Shown here in pieces: positions 44,401-56,573 of a stretch of 64,000 nucleotides of DNA (position 1 is its first letter; every line of letters begins with the position of its first letter). The translations under genes were made by a program, and so were the position numbers. Location of the stretch: NCBI GenBank assembly GCA_027922465.2, contig BQMF02000027.1:1054001-1118000 (forward strand), given 5' to 3'. The notes under the pieces are model-generated. The model was not told the DNA's origin and made no database searches. It was given only the letters and a program-made list of their open reading frames with translations. The DNA is from Turritopsis dohrnii. Taxonomy: Eukaryota; Cnidaria; Hydrozoa; Anthoathecata; Oceaniidae.

Positions 44401-47400
44401 CAAAAAACGGTTTACAAAATTTAAGATTTCAAGCTGTGCTTCTAAATCCACATCATTTTTACCCACATTATTCCCTTCACTAAAATTTCACAAAAGCTAA
44501 TATGAAATGTCAGGTCTAAGCAATAATAATAAACGAAAAAGTTCTAGTACAACAACAACCGTGCCCCCATGTTTTGAAACGGGAAAAAGCAACGTCAGCA
44601 AATTATTAGCTCGATGATACGCATGCGTGACTTTCCCGTTTCTGGGGACGCCCATAAAACGAAGGGTATTTTAATAACGATTCTCACTAACGTTCCAATC
44701 GTTAATAATTGAAATATTCCTTCCTATTCGAAACTCTCATTTTATTAAAACGTCTTGTTGCATCATACGCTCCTTCGTCCTTGTAAATACCTGTACCCAG
44801 AAAACCCTCTTTTTATGAGCATTATGAGCAGTTGACCAAAAAATAAATAAAAAGTCTACATATAAAATAATTTACCAGTAAACCAGTAAGATAAAAAACA
44901 ATGATTTTTCTAAAGTTATTTTCTGATTTTTTAAAACCCTTTAAACTACAAAGCATATTATTGGGAATGTTTTATGTTGATCAAAACAACACTTTCATAT
45001 GTATACATATTTTCTCGCAATAACACTTTTACATCTTGTGTGCCACACTTTTATTTCAGAGAGTGATAAATTTTGTTGAATTTTACGGTCAAAATCTTCT
45101 TAATCGTGGTCACATTCTTTGTTAGGCCATGCATTTTTTTACGATTATTACTTAATAGCAGTGGTGTGACGTCAGTTTTTTCTTATCGTCACGTATCGTA
45201 TCTGGGCCTTATTTCTTTTGGGTGATGCGAGTGTGACATCATTATAATCTTTGATGGGCGATAACTCTGTAACGGTTGATCAAGGGTCCATACATTTTTT
45301 TGCTCAGTTTTTCGAGCTCTATAACATGGGACACTTTTGAGTCCCTATTCCTTGAATTTAGTCAGAGGGTTTTCACACCCTGACTATATTTTTGGACACC
45401 TAATTTAGACATGGTAAAAAATTTTACCCAGGATACTAGTCAGTGTAAACATATTTTTCACAATAACATGTGTATAAATGTAAAAAAACAGTCAACTATA
45501 AATGTACCCAAATAACTTACTTGTATCGTGGCCCATAATGACATGTGGTGATTTTTTTTACATTGAGCTGAACAGGCTTCATAACTGTCGATTAAACACA
45601 TATGCATTTATAACCGTCGAATCGACACTTATATCTACATAATTGTCGAATCGACACTTATAACTTATTGTCAAATCAACACTTATGACTTCCATAACTG
45701 TTGATTCAGCATTCAGTAACTGTTGAATCGACACTTAACTACATAACTGTTGAATCGACACTTAGATATCGCAATTTGAAAATCCACCAGACATCATTGG
45801 TAACTGTAAATTTTGCAAACGATTGCATAATTTGATTCTCATAATTCGAAGATTCACCTCGTTTTCAATATTTTCAAATACTTTATCAAAAAAAGAATAA
45901 GTTTTTTGACCACTGTTTCCCTTTAAACTTTTCTAACCTGTCCATTAACATATTCTTCTGTTTGTTCCAAAACAATATTCATGTAACCATCTAAACTTCC
46001 AAGCACTCCTATAAGACAATTGAAAATTACATATATATAACGTTGTTCCAGGAAACATGAAATCAACTTTTCGAAATGAGATGTTTCTTGTGCCCAAATT
46101 TTTAATATTTTCCCTAATTTGTAATATCTTGCTCTAAATAGTAATATAATAAAGCTGCCCAATTTGTAATGCCAAATAGCCCTGATTCGTAATAAAACTG
46201 GTGCTTAAGATGAAAAGTTACAGGTATCTTATTTTCACTTTTTTTTCACCTAATCTATTTTAAGACAACTAGCAAATGAGCTCTCTCACCATCATTGTAT
46301 AGCCATTAGCAACCACTTCCAATTTTGTTACATATATTATAATAAGTATATAAATTGAACCGGACTATATTTTCATAGAGTAATGTTCAAATGACCTTTC
46401 ATACTGTTGGGCAAAAGTGACATTACTTTCCAAAGATGACCAAAATTTGTACCTAAGGAAACATTCTCATCTACCCAAATCTTTCTTTGCTTTAGATCAT
46501 TACCATTAATAAAAATCTCATTCAACCTGATTTTTTTTTTTTGTTCCATAGCTAAGCATCCACTTATAAGCGACAGAATTAATTCCTCGAAATAGGTGAA
46601 ACACAAATTTTTCTGTCACCAAAAAAAATTTTGCAAACACCTGTTGTAGTGTATCCACTTAAATGGATTTATTTTTTGAAACCGATTCTTTTACGCTTCG
46701 ACCATGGATAGTGAGGACGAAATCTTATGTGCTCTTGCTTTGATACTCACAAGAAGAAAAAGAAAACATACAGTTTGAGTTCAACAAATTTACAGAGAAA
46801 GGACAGAAAACTGTGTTCATTCCCAAGCTCTTTGTCAACATTTGCCCACGCATTTACGACAATGGTTCCATCCTTACAATGCTTGGAATTTGTCATATAT
46901 AAACAAGGGTATTTCCGTATGCATTCGGCCAATTCTTCTTGTTCAGTTATCCAGCAAAGCCTTCCTACCCATAATTTCCATTTAGATCATACACACATAT
47001 ATACACTACAACACACTTTAAATCACTTTTGATCTTTACTTTAAAGTGAGCACAATTTTAAACAAAGGATCTTTTGAAACTTAATTTCATTTACATCATG
47101 GTGAGTTCGGTATTCCTTTGAAGAACTTATTTTATTGATTGAAAACATATTCAACTCATTTCCCAAAAAAATAGGCAACTTTTTTTGTAGAATAACAGGT
47201 GTTTACTTTCGCAAATGTGTGTCCACCAGAGCATTAATTTATTTTTTTGCGAAAATAATTTGCGAAGAACTTATATGTGGACACTTAGCTTTAACTGTAA
47301 TTTTTTGGATCCGTTATCATTATTGGTGTGGACAAATTCTTGAAAAGTCAAGTTCATTGCTTTAACATAACTAGGCCATACCATTTTTTTGTCAAAATAT

Positions 47401-47751
47401 TTGTGTCTGACTGAGTGCAAGCCAACAAAATACAAAAATGAGAAAGTTACATTAAAAATTGGGGAAACTTGGTACCTATGGCAAATTAGGTCAACTATTT
47501 TACTACAATTTATGGCGATATTGTATGACGAAATGAGACACCTTTTTTATTACAAATTGGGGCAAATTATTACAAATTAAAATGTTTTTGACACTTGGCA
47601 CTTGTGGGTGCTTTTCATTTTGCTATTATATACATATTTTTTCGTTGTTTGGAGACTAACCTCTGTAATCAACACCAGAATTCAGTTTTACCACGACTGG
47701 CATACCAATGATTTGTTTCAGAAAGTCACTAGGGTCTTGCCTTTGACTCAT
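41475..47751 (-). CDS. LSM6: U6 snRNA-associated Sm-like protein LSm6
   Basis: Four exons join in phase to 81 aa (human LSM6 is 80): 47751-47661, 46008-45938, 41760-41718, 41515-41475. Exon 1 reads MSQRQDPSDFLKQIIGMPV and the start of Sm motif 1, exon 2 completes it (GVLGSLDGYMNIVLEQ, EEYVNGQ), exon 3 reads LKNKYGDAFLRGNN, and exon 4 VLYISTRKQKTRQ. LSm6 is part of the LSm1-7 ring in mRNA decay and the LSm2-8 ring on U6 snRNA. The donor after exon 3 is a weak G|gtattc; if that intron is kept, the protein would end GIQQFF. Large introns hold a Harbinger scrap, a THAP scrap on the other strand, a SINE, tandem repeats and a perfect hairpin. Confidence 0.96.
42278..42331. repeat. Perfect 26-bp inverted repeat with 2-base loop
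   Basis: The left arm 42278-42303 (starts TTATAACCAAAAATAAGAAA) is the exact complement of the right arm 42306-42331, with AG between. An inverted relative, 'ttttggttataa', precedes it at 42260-42271, so three alternating arms are present. It is in LSM6 intron 2. Confidence 0.95.
42957..43193 (+). mobile_element. SINE with (TTAC)n tail and duplicated 5' segment
   Basis: This is the same family as 3645-3795. The first 64 bp, from 'attaggagccatcgactgac' to 'atgctatacgtatc', are present twice in tandem (42957-43020 and 43021-43084). The body 'tctctggcggtaagtcaa' and the tail 'ttacttacttacttactta' follow. It lies in LSM6 intron 2, on the opposite strand. Confidence 0.8.
43363..43620 (+). pseudogene. 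THAP zinc-finger fragment
   Basis: MAYCQAFGYNNKQHRTKRKG then ISYLKFPDPEKAK matches the start of THAP domains (M-x-x-C-x-A-F-G-C ... F-P-D/K), except that the second zinc Cys is Tyr. A stop follows, and frames beyond it give RWCKHTYNDPSEYFF and then TKFI with further stops. Degraded, inside LSM6 intron 2 and antisense to it. It may come from a P-element-type transposon or a THAP gene copy. Confidence 0.55.
45580..45765. repeat. Degenerate tandem repeat, ~30-38 bp unit
   Basis: About six units of 'cataactgttgaatcgacac' followed by 'tta' with substitutions and length changes. The word 'gtcgaatcgacac' is itself a short palindrome. In LSM6 intron 2. Confidence 0.85.
46704..46900 (+). pseudogene. 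Harbinger (HARBI1-like) transposase N-terminal fragment
   Basis: MDSEDEILCALALILTRRKR is the usual opening of HARBI1-like transposases (acidic start, hydrophobic stretch, Arg/Lys run). After a stop the frame gives VQQIYRERTEN and HLPTHLRQWF, like the 'VHPIN-RE' block of that family. No catalytic domain follows. It lies in LSM6 intron 1. Confidence 0.5.
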
Positions 47752-48204
47752 TTTAGCTCAACCAAAGCGTTCTGGAATTTCGATTTCGCGTAGGGTACTT
47801 CAAGTTTCTTACGCGCGAGGAATGCCAGCAACAGAATTCTAACAAAGTAGATAATTCTGAATGAACACAAAAGAAAGCATTATCTCCATGATCACTGATC
47901 CTAAATGAAAAGATTTGATACAATTTTCGGGTAAACCATTATGTGAGTTTTTAAAGGGATACAAGCTATAATTTGTGAAGTTCGCATAATGCTTTAGTAA
48001 CTTTTAGTCCTCTTTGCCCAAACCTCTCCTTTTTTGATATATATAAATAATGTAATGTTTCAATACATTTTTTCTCTTTTTTATTCTTATATTTATTCTT
48101 CCTAAAATTTTTAGAAAAAATATTTGAAATATGACTGACTGGAATTTATGTTGTCAATCATATTTTCTTTTTTTCCTTACAAACAAAACTAGAATTGCTC
48201 TGCG
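47752..48204. promoter_or_regulatory. Divergent promoter interval of LSM6 and the CCPG1-like gene
   Basis: These 453 bp separate the two head-to-head start codons. They include 'tttcgcgtagggtact' and 'cttacgcgcgaggaatgcc' near the LSM6 side, which are the only GC-rich words here, and otherwise AT-rich DNA. No TATA box could be assigned with confidence. Confidence 0.4.
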
Positions 48205-51200
48205 ATGGAGATTTTGGTTAGTGTTTTGTTCACGTGATCAAAACAAAAAAAGGAGATTTTTTTTTCAGAAAAATAAATTAGCAGATATTTGAAATACGTG
48301 TGTATAATAAAAACAAACAAGAATACTGGCAATTTGGGTCGCAACATCAAAAGTTTTGCCAATGCAGCAAGATTTCACTCTCATTCGTGAGAATGTATAA
48401 AAACCATCCCAAAAGTTTCAATTTCGAAGATGGTTGCGAAACTATAGATGTAAGTTTCAGTATTTTTTTACTTCTAGCATGAGTTACATAATAAAATTAA
48501 AGCAAGAAAAATTGTAGAGTACTATCTGTTACCAAAAAAAAAATAAATTCTTTTGAATAAATAATAGTCAGTACTGTCTTTGGATTTCTACGTTTTTGGA
48601 AATGTTCTTTCCAAAGATAGTTGCCAGCACCAGAACAATGTTGTAATATCGTTGTTTTTCACAGATTGCTGTCAATCTATCGTGTGGGTTGCACTAAAGC
48701 AGGCCTGTGACTTTTGATTATTCGATTCTACTGTGAGAGCTCAGTCTTACATACAAGTTATGAAAACCGATAAAAAAATTTTCATGCAAAATGATAAATT
48801 TAAATTTATTTATCAAGCAAACTTCATAAATGGAAAAGTAAAATATTTATTTATTTGCACGAGGATGATGAAATCTCATTAAATTTCTAATGCATGCTTG
48901 CAAAACAATATTTTTCTTGCCTGGCGAATATTAAAAATGTATTTCGTAGCAGCCTGAATAACGTTTTCCAAAATGCGTGTGCTCTGTAATAGTTGCTTCG
49001 ATATAAAATGTGCTTCTCTATGTATATACCATTTTTTATTCATCGTTGAACAAGGGCCTACAAAATAATATGACTGCTCATAATTAATGCAACGTTTATA
49101 ACTATCTTTGAATATTATATCGATGAATCGACAACAGTAAATCAAAGCTCGTTAGAATTTAATTTTTTTGCCTTCACATGAATGGTAAATAGGTTAAACT
49201 GAAAGCAAGTTGAATGCCTTCTCTGATAATGTCCAACTATTTTTGCTCATAAATTTAAATTTGTGGTAAAACTTTTAAACATTTGAATTGTATTTTAAGC
49301 GGTACACAGGCACGATATAAAGAGAACATGTTTTAGTCATACAAAACAGCACATATAATTTAATTTTGCGGCCTCCACACCGACCATCTTTCTGGTAGGG
49401 ACAGAGAGCAGAAAGAAGAAAGCAGATAATGGTGAAAATAATTCGCAGCGAAAATTATAAAAAACTTGGAAGCAAGGTTTAATATTTTTTTGCAGCTTCT
49501 TTTGGAATTTTTCTAAAACTGCTTAAAATGAAATGTAGTAACCTAGAATTTTAACTTTCAAATGTATTATAAATTGAATATTGAAAGTTTCTACGACGAA
49601 GGAGAAATAGCCTTGCTCTCTCCATGTAGAAAATAGAATATCTGTACATTTCATCATATCTTTGTAGGTCCTTCCATCGAATAAAGAAGAATTTGAAATT
49701 GTAACACCTAGCGATACAATCGACTATGAAGTAATACCAACTCAGCAAATCCGACAACTCGATGAAAATGACCTCGAAATCCACGAAAACTACTTTTTGT
49801 TTGGTTCACGAAATCTTACAGATTCCGATTCGGATATTGAAATCGTCTCCGCGTCTAAACCTCCTCGTGGAAAGGCTAACACAACTAGAGAGTTATACTC
49901 CGATGTTCTACAAAGAAACAACGATAAGTTAGCAGCTCCTCAAGATGAGTCATTTGACGCGTGGGGTATTGCCGACTTGATGAACGAAAACAAGAGTGAC
50001 GATCTTTACGATGACGTTGATTGGAATTGCGATAATGATGACGACAGCTCGGGAATTGAAGTCGTTGACAGCCATCCTAATGACTCTTTAGAAATCATTT
50101 TCACTGACGACGTGAATTTGACGGAAAGTCGTACAAAGCAAGGTAATGTGACTTGGTCTTTGTACTTAATACACTTAGTTTTCATGTAACGTACCTGGTC
50201 CTTCATTACCACCCGTGCTCAAATGCTTAAACGTTAACGCCCTTCGTTAACGCCCTTCGTTCCTTTTAATTTTGTTCTAAGCGCTAATAAGTTTGTTTTT
50301 TTTAAATAATATTACGTTAGATACAATTACTGAAGAACTCGCACGCAGTTTCAGCAGCGATGATGGTGATTATGGTATCCATACTTTATTTGAAAGCATG
50401 GAAGATGATTGTTCACACGAACCCAACTATATTTCAATAAGAACATTCACTCTTGTCTTCATGTTCTGTGTTTGTGTGTTTGGCGGCATCTCAGCTGGTT
50501 GCAGTAAGATCATTTGTTATTTTCTCCTTACTTTTTACCTTTTATTTTATTTACTTTTATTTGCTCATGTATGAACTGGGTGTAAGTAATTCATTGTCTT
50601 ATCATCATCTTAAACAAAGGTTGGTTTCTATGAGCAAACGAATGTAAATATACAAACATTTGAGACAGCGACCTTCAAAATTTACTGGGAAACCGTGAAA
50701 AACATGCAAGTGGAAATGCTATTTTAACTAAAACACTTTTGTTTATTCTGATTCATGTGTTTGTTTGTTTGTTTATTTAGGTTTCGGATCATTGTTTGTG
50801 TCAGACGAGCAAAAATCGACGTCAAATATAGTCATTGACGACGACGAGCCGCCGTTTTCAACTCATATAGTGTCGGATGACAATATCAAAATTGACATTT
50901 CACAAATTTGGCTATCATCAAATTCCAAGAAGGAAATCCAAAGTGTACTTCGTTCATTTTGGCTGCTGCAAGAAGAAAACAAGCGTCTGCAATCAGCATT
51001 AGACGATTATAAGGATAGATACCATCTTCAGAAACAGATGAACTGGTATTGGAGGAGGCAAGTTAAAGGGAACGGTCGTCAAAAAGAAAACCGAAAAATA
51101 CACAGCGGCTACATGTCGACCGAAACTGTTCACGATGTGGTAGAATCTATTATTCAAGATGTTGTTAATTTTTCATCATTTAAATTGGAAAATGAAAGTG

Positions 51201-53194
51201 AGACGGTGTTGGTGACTGACTTGCAGAATAAACTTGAACGAGAAAAAGGAAGAACAAGATACTGGAAACAAAAGTATTCTTCAGTGCACCAATCACGTTC
51301 GTCCGTAGAGAACGGTTCAAACAAAAGTGAGAATGCATCTGAATTCACGTTTTCTTCGTGTTTGAAAATACTTTCGAAGGTTTGGCCAAATTTCAAGATC
51401 ACCTCTGGTATCAACAATTTAACAAAACCTGTTGAAGAAATGGCCGAACACGTTCAAAGCGCCTGGGGCAGAATAAAGAAAAGATGGCAACGAAACAACG
51501 ATTCGATAACAAAACAAAACGTGAAACGTTTTCGAAAGATGTTTAGTATTGGGAACATCATCAACTCCGCTCGCACGAAAACATCCTCGAAACATAATGA
51601 GGAGAACAATTACTGTGCCGATGAAGCGTTCAAACAGTTTCAAAGAAGATGGAGAGAGCCTTCAACAATCAACTTTCCTAAACCACAGAACCCCCTGAAG
51701 AAATCGGATAAAATTGAGGAGAGAAGGACTATACGTGTGATGCATAACTGTCCTAAAGATACATTCATTGAGGAGACGGAGATGGGTTTCATCGAGGAAT
51801 TATCCATCTTGAACCGAAATGTCAATGAATTGAGCAGATGTAAAGTTTTAGAAAACATGGGTGATTTCTTCGTGGAGGAGATCGAGGGAAAGTTTAAGAC
51901 AATCGAAAAAAATCCCGACCATTTGAGCCAACCAACCAATCAGAGTGATCCAAACATCAGTTCAGCCAATCAGAAATCAAGTATAAGCAACAGGGAAGAG
52001 GAAAACTTGGAAGAAAACCTTCGTGAAGATTTGAGTGATGGACAACTATGGTATAAGAAAAAATTGAATGATGTTGAGTTCAGTAATGACTTGAAATTAT
52101 GGAAGCTTCAAGGTTACTTCCAAAATCTGATATCAGATTTAGAAGATCAGCTTCTTACCGTGAAAGAGGACAGCCAGAGGATTCAAAGGGTTTTTAAAGA
52201 AAGTGAACATGCGTTGTTGCAAAGGCAAAAAGAACAAAGCAAGGAAGTTAAGAATCTAAAAAAAGTTATTCGAAAGAAACAGGAGAGCTTGGATGATTGG
52301 AAATTTAAAGAGAAGCTTGTTATGAAACGAGAAATTGAACATTTGAAGGATAAAATTCAAGATTTCAAACGTCGGAGTAAGCAGGATCAACTTAAATCAA
52401 AGAAGACAATGAAAACATATGTAAAGTCCGAACACAACAAATTCCAAAAGAACAGACGTCCGAAGGTGGATGAAAAACTTGTGAAAAAAGTCTCGTATTA
52501 CAAGACGAAATATCAGATTCTGGAAGAGGATATGAAAAATTTGAAGTCAAAGTATGAGATCTTACAAAATCTATATAAGAATAAGAAAGACCTGAAAGCA
52601 AAAACAACTGGTCCTGAAAATGACATTCAATGGTCTTGGGAATTACCCACAGTTTATTGTCCGGATCAACAGAACTGTGCAGAGAATGGAAAGGATGTTT
52701 CTGAAAAACAAGACGAAACTGAACCACACCCTACTATTTTTGAAATGGCTCGAATTTATGATCACGGCCGATCTTTTACGCCTGTTCCTCCTAAACCAAC
52801 TCCTCCCAAACGATTACAATACCCAAGAAAACCTGAAACACGATCGTCAGTAAAAGATAAATTCTTGAAACCTTCTCCACCACTTAAATGGAAAGAAAAT
52901 CAAAACAGGAGTGGATATCAGTATGAAGAAGAAGAAGAAGAAATGGGTTATGTTAGTTGGTATGACTACTGGGGAAAAAATCGTGAAACATACAACGTTT
53001 ACTCAGAGGCCGAGGTCCGACGGTTGAATTGGTATTTGCTTTGGATGAAGCATCGAGAGGAAGAAAGAAACATCGAAAAGTTCAATACAAACTGGTATTT
53101 TGCTATGATGAAGAACAGAGAAAGGCAACGGGATACTCCATTTACCTGGTACGACAAGTGGATGCAAGGCCGGCGTAATAGTTACGATCAATAA
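48205..53194 (+). CDS. CCPG1/PBXIP1-like single-pass membrane coiled-coil protein (candidate ER-phagy receptor)
   Basis: Five exons join in phase to 1082 aa: 48205-48216, 48285-48449, 49668-50142, 50321-50503, 50781-53194. The start is uncertain; Met in exon 2 (48393) is an alternative. Residues 60-258 are acidic and disordered. They contain LIR-like cores EEFEIV (66-71) and IDYEVI (77-82), and SDSDIEIVSASKPP (112-125), which resembles the FIP200-binding motif of vertebrate CCPG1; GIEVV and SLEII follow. A membrane helix spans ~259-281 (TFTLVFMFCVCVFGGISAG), followed by SFGSLF, like the GFG motif after the CCPG1 helix. The rest is long coiled coils (EENKRLQSALDDYKDRY; 690-870) and a Pro-rich hinge. 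The last ~90 residues hold four WY-type repeats. CCPG1 carries ER to autophagosomes with its C-terminal part in the lumen. The family assignment rests on layout and motifs and is inferred. Confidence 0.72.
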
Positions 53195-53329
53195 TAATAC
53201 GTTTTGATGGAAATTTGTGAGAACAAATTGTTAGAAGCAATGCACATGTAAATGTTTATTTCGTGAAAAAAGAGGGATGTACTGATGACACCTTTACACC
53301 TTTTATAAGAAAGTTTTTTCCTTTACTGA

Positions 53330-53450
53330 CCCAGCCGGCACATTTGTTAAAAAATCTCTGCGAAGGAGTGCATTTTTTTACAAACATACACACAGTTTCA
53401 ATAAAAATGCTCTCCATCGCAGTGATTTTTTGACGATTTTGGCCACTGGG
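53330..53450. mobile_element. Foldback MITE family A
   Basis: 'cccagccggcacatttgtta' to 'gacgattttggccactggg', with arms 'ctctgcgaaggagtgcattt' and 'ctccatcgcagtgatttttt'. It is close to the copy at 32371, and one of the best-kept members. Confidence 0.85.
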
Positions 53451-53560
53451 ATCTACATAATAGTAACCCTTCCTTTTTCACGTTATTGTAATGAAATGAT
53501 AAAGTGTTTTTTTTTTATTTGGTTTTGTTTCTTTTTTGATGCTTTTCTTAACAATATTGA

Positions 53561-53683
53561 AGCCAGTGAACAAAAGCGTCAAAAATCACTGCGATGGAAT
53601 TGAAATACGGTGTATATTTGGTATGTCTTTCTATTATAATGTTCTTCTCCGCAGTGATTTTCAACAAAGTTGCCTGGTGTTGT
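53561..53683. mobile_element. Foldback MITE family A
   Basis: 'agccagtgaacaaaagcgtc' followed by 'aaaaatcactgcgatgga' faces 'ctccgcagtgattttcaaca' followed by 'aagttgcctgg'. It sits 111 bp from the previous copy. Confidence 0.75.
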
Positions 53684-56020
53684 TTGATTAGACTGTATTT
53701 AATACGATATTTATAATGTAGAATTAGTAAAAAAAGAAAAAAAGAAAAGAAACATTAAAAAGTTACTATGGAAACGAATTCTCAGGATCACCTTGTATGC
53801 TATTGGATCAAAATTGATTTGAAAAATGTTTCTTGCATCACACATAAAAGTATAACTCGCTTATTTTTGTTATGCAAAGATGTGATGTTGAATTTCTCGC
53901 GCACGATTAATATTGCACCATTTTCAGTTATTTTTCGCGTAAGGAACTGAAAGGACGAAAGAAGCCGTTTAAACACAACCAATTCCAACAACACACCTTC
54001 CTTAAAACTGTATAGACGTCGTGTTTAAACGTAGTTAGTACATTTAACCTTGTTTTAATGTCAAAATTGTTTTTATCATTTTCTTATGGAGGTTTTGAAA
54101 ATATACTGACTCATAATAATACTAAGTACTCAAGCCATACAAGACCAGATAAGTTACCAAGCTATCTTACACCATGAATTTTCAAATCACTGCAGACAGC
54201 TAACATAAATTATCACCACGGGTAATCGATTGAGAGTTTGGCATCAAAGCGTACGTTATGCATGATATATCATACAGAAAGGTATGCACTTTCAATTAAC
54301 AGATAGCTGTTAAATGCTTCATTATAGTTTACTAAACGAAGTGCTAGCACTGATTTCAAAATGCAGCTGTTCTAAGAAACAGATGCTCAACGAATTAAAC
54401 TAGCGTATGCTTTCAAGGCATTCAGAAAGGTTTGTTTTGTTTGCTTTTGTTATGTTTGTTTTTGTTTTGCTTGTGTTTGCTTATAAGCTTACCCAATAGC
54501 ATGAGAGCCAATAGTTGCTCTTTGTTTTTGGCTAATAAAGGAATACACCTGTGTAGGTTCTCATTACCATACAGTTTATAGGACAGGATTCAAACATTAA
54601 ACTTTACGGTGTAAACCTTGTGAAATGTGTTTGGGTTAGTGAGGGTAAGGTTCGGGCTTAGCCTCATTTGTTCAAATACTTTTATAAATGTTTTGACCGT
54701 AATAATGTAATCTTTGAATCCTGTCACATAAAAATACTCCCACGCGAATCTGACTTCGGATTGGGTTATACGCCATGTTTGAGCAAAGCGTCCATACGAA
54801 CCTTGTTCTGATGTTGGCAATAATTGCTTGAAATATTTCTACTGTGTACTTCTGAACAATTTTTATCCATTTAATAATCAATATGGAGGAATTTCACATC
54901 AAAACGAGGTCCATATGGATGAATATTCTGAAATGCGACATATAAACTTAAATTCAGGAGAAATGGTTTATACGAGTGAAGCTGTCTTGTGTCAACTTGT
55001 CGAGTCAACGTACAAAAACGTACTCAAAATGATTGTTTAATTTAGGTCAGCTTTTTCTAGTCACAAAAGAGGTCATTAAAAGCTAGCTAGCACTTGTGCA
55101 TTTAAAGAAGAAACCTCATATAGCTATGAAATATCATATTTTTGAAGTATCAAAAAGATTTCTACCAAACTAACAAAACTTAAGGATGGAAGGAAGAAAT
55201 TTTTCCCTGCATTAAAGCTCAGATACGTATCTGATCTAACGTTTCTACGAGGCGTTCGCTTCTTATAAACTAGACTGTTATGTTAGGACTCAATGTTTCA
55301 CCGACTGAATGTTTATAAGAGCCTGTGTTGGCACTCAGGCTATAGGTTAGAAATTGAACATTATATTGACATTCCGACTTCAAGTCTGGAACCTTCAGAC
55401 GGTTTGTAACTTCAGGATCATCAGAACTCCTTGCCACAGATTTGCCATTTTGTCCTATTTCTTAAATGCAGTTTTCATATTATACTTTCAAAAGGCTGAA
55501 ACCTTAATAGTGAGGTCAATAATGCTAAAATATCACCATGATACTTCAAAAGGTGATTAAAGCATAAAAATTGGCACAAATGTAGATAATCAAATTCCAG
55601 TTCAAAAAATTGACAGAAACATATGACACAAACATAATTGCTATTGGGTGCGCCAAAAAAAAGTCCAGTTGTTTGAAAAGACATTTCTCGAAAACTACAA
55701 GGTTTCCAGGCGTACACTTACTTTTAATGTTAAGAGAATCTCTTAACGTAGATTTTGAAGCAACATACAATAATTTTGGTTCATTCGTTAAAGAGATATG
55801 AATGAAAAAATGTTCAATTTTCAAAAAAGCGTCAATTTTTAACAACTAATGTCAAATTATCTGTAATTAAATCATGTTTTTGTGTAATTGACTTTAGGGC
55901 TTACCCGAGTATCTGCTCCTTTTCCAACTACTAGAAATTGAACGATTTTGTGCAATGCCTACATGAAATCGTTTCAATCTTTTTCTTTTTCAATATTTTA
56001 TTGCCAATAAGATACTTACG

Positions 56021-56467
56021 CAATAGACCTTTCCCGAATTTCTGTTTAAATGCCGAGTTAATGCTTAGTTATCAAGTTTAGCCTCGTTTCTATGTTTTTC
56101 ATTATTTTTCTAATGTCATAATGTTTTCAGTAAGTAATAGTTACTCGTTTTTTCAGTTCCCCAGTGGAATAATTAGAAGTAATTAAGAGTTTGAAAAAGA
56201 GGCGAAACTTAGAAGCTAGGCTATAACACGGTGTTTAAACAGAAATTCGGGAAAGGTCTATTGCATTGTGGCCGAGTTGTCGTGTCTAACCTCACTTTGA
56301 ATATTCAAACTGCTTTTAATTATTGGAATGGGAATTAGGAATAATAGAGACTATTATTAAGTTTTAAAGTAATGAAATCAGTGGAACAATGAATTGCATA
56401 AAAACGAGGTTAGATATGAAACTCAGTCACAGTTTAGTGTTTAAACTGAAATTCGGGAAAGGTCTAT
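56021..56467. mobile_element. Nested MITE cluster (CAATAGACCTTTCCCGAATT termini)
   Basis: 'caatagacctttcccgaatt' at 56021 faces 'aattcgggaaaggtctattg' ending at 56263, and a third copy of this end, 'ctgaaattcgggaaaggtct', stops at 56467. Between 56264 and 56431 another inverted pair, 'ggccgagttgtcgtgtctaa' and 'ttagatatgaaactcagtca', suggests a second element inserted into or next to the first. Confidence 0.7.
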
Positions 56468-56573
56468 GTGAGATCCGTTCTGCTGAAAAGTCATGCGAAT
56501 TCTGTATTGGTTACTTATATGATGTCATTATGTCGTCATAGATTCATTTGTTTTGTTATTAATCCAGGAAACA

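Larger units (their letters stand above)
53195..56573. other. Intergenic region with MITEs
   Basis: Two family A foldback copies (53330-53450 and 53561-53683) follow the CCPG1-like stop. Nested MITEs occupy 56021-56467. Between them (53700-56000) are only short ORFs without domain signatures and a T/G-rich run (54425-54480). Confidence 0.5.

Noticed and set aside
45529..45574. Possible LSM6 last exon after exon 2 (reads LNVKKITTCHYGPRYK)
   Set aside because: It has an acceptor and correct phase but no resemblance to LSM6; the real continuation LKNKYGDAFLRGNN is at 41760-41718.
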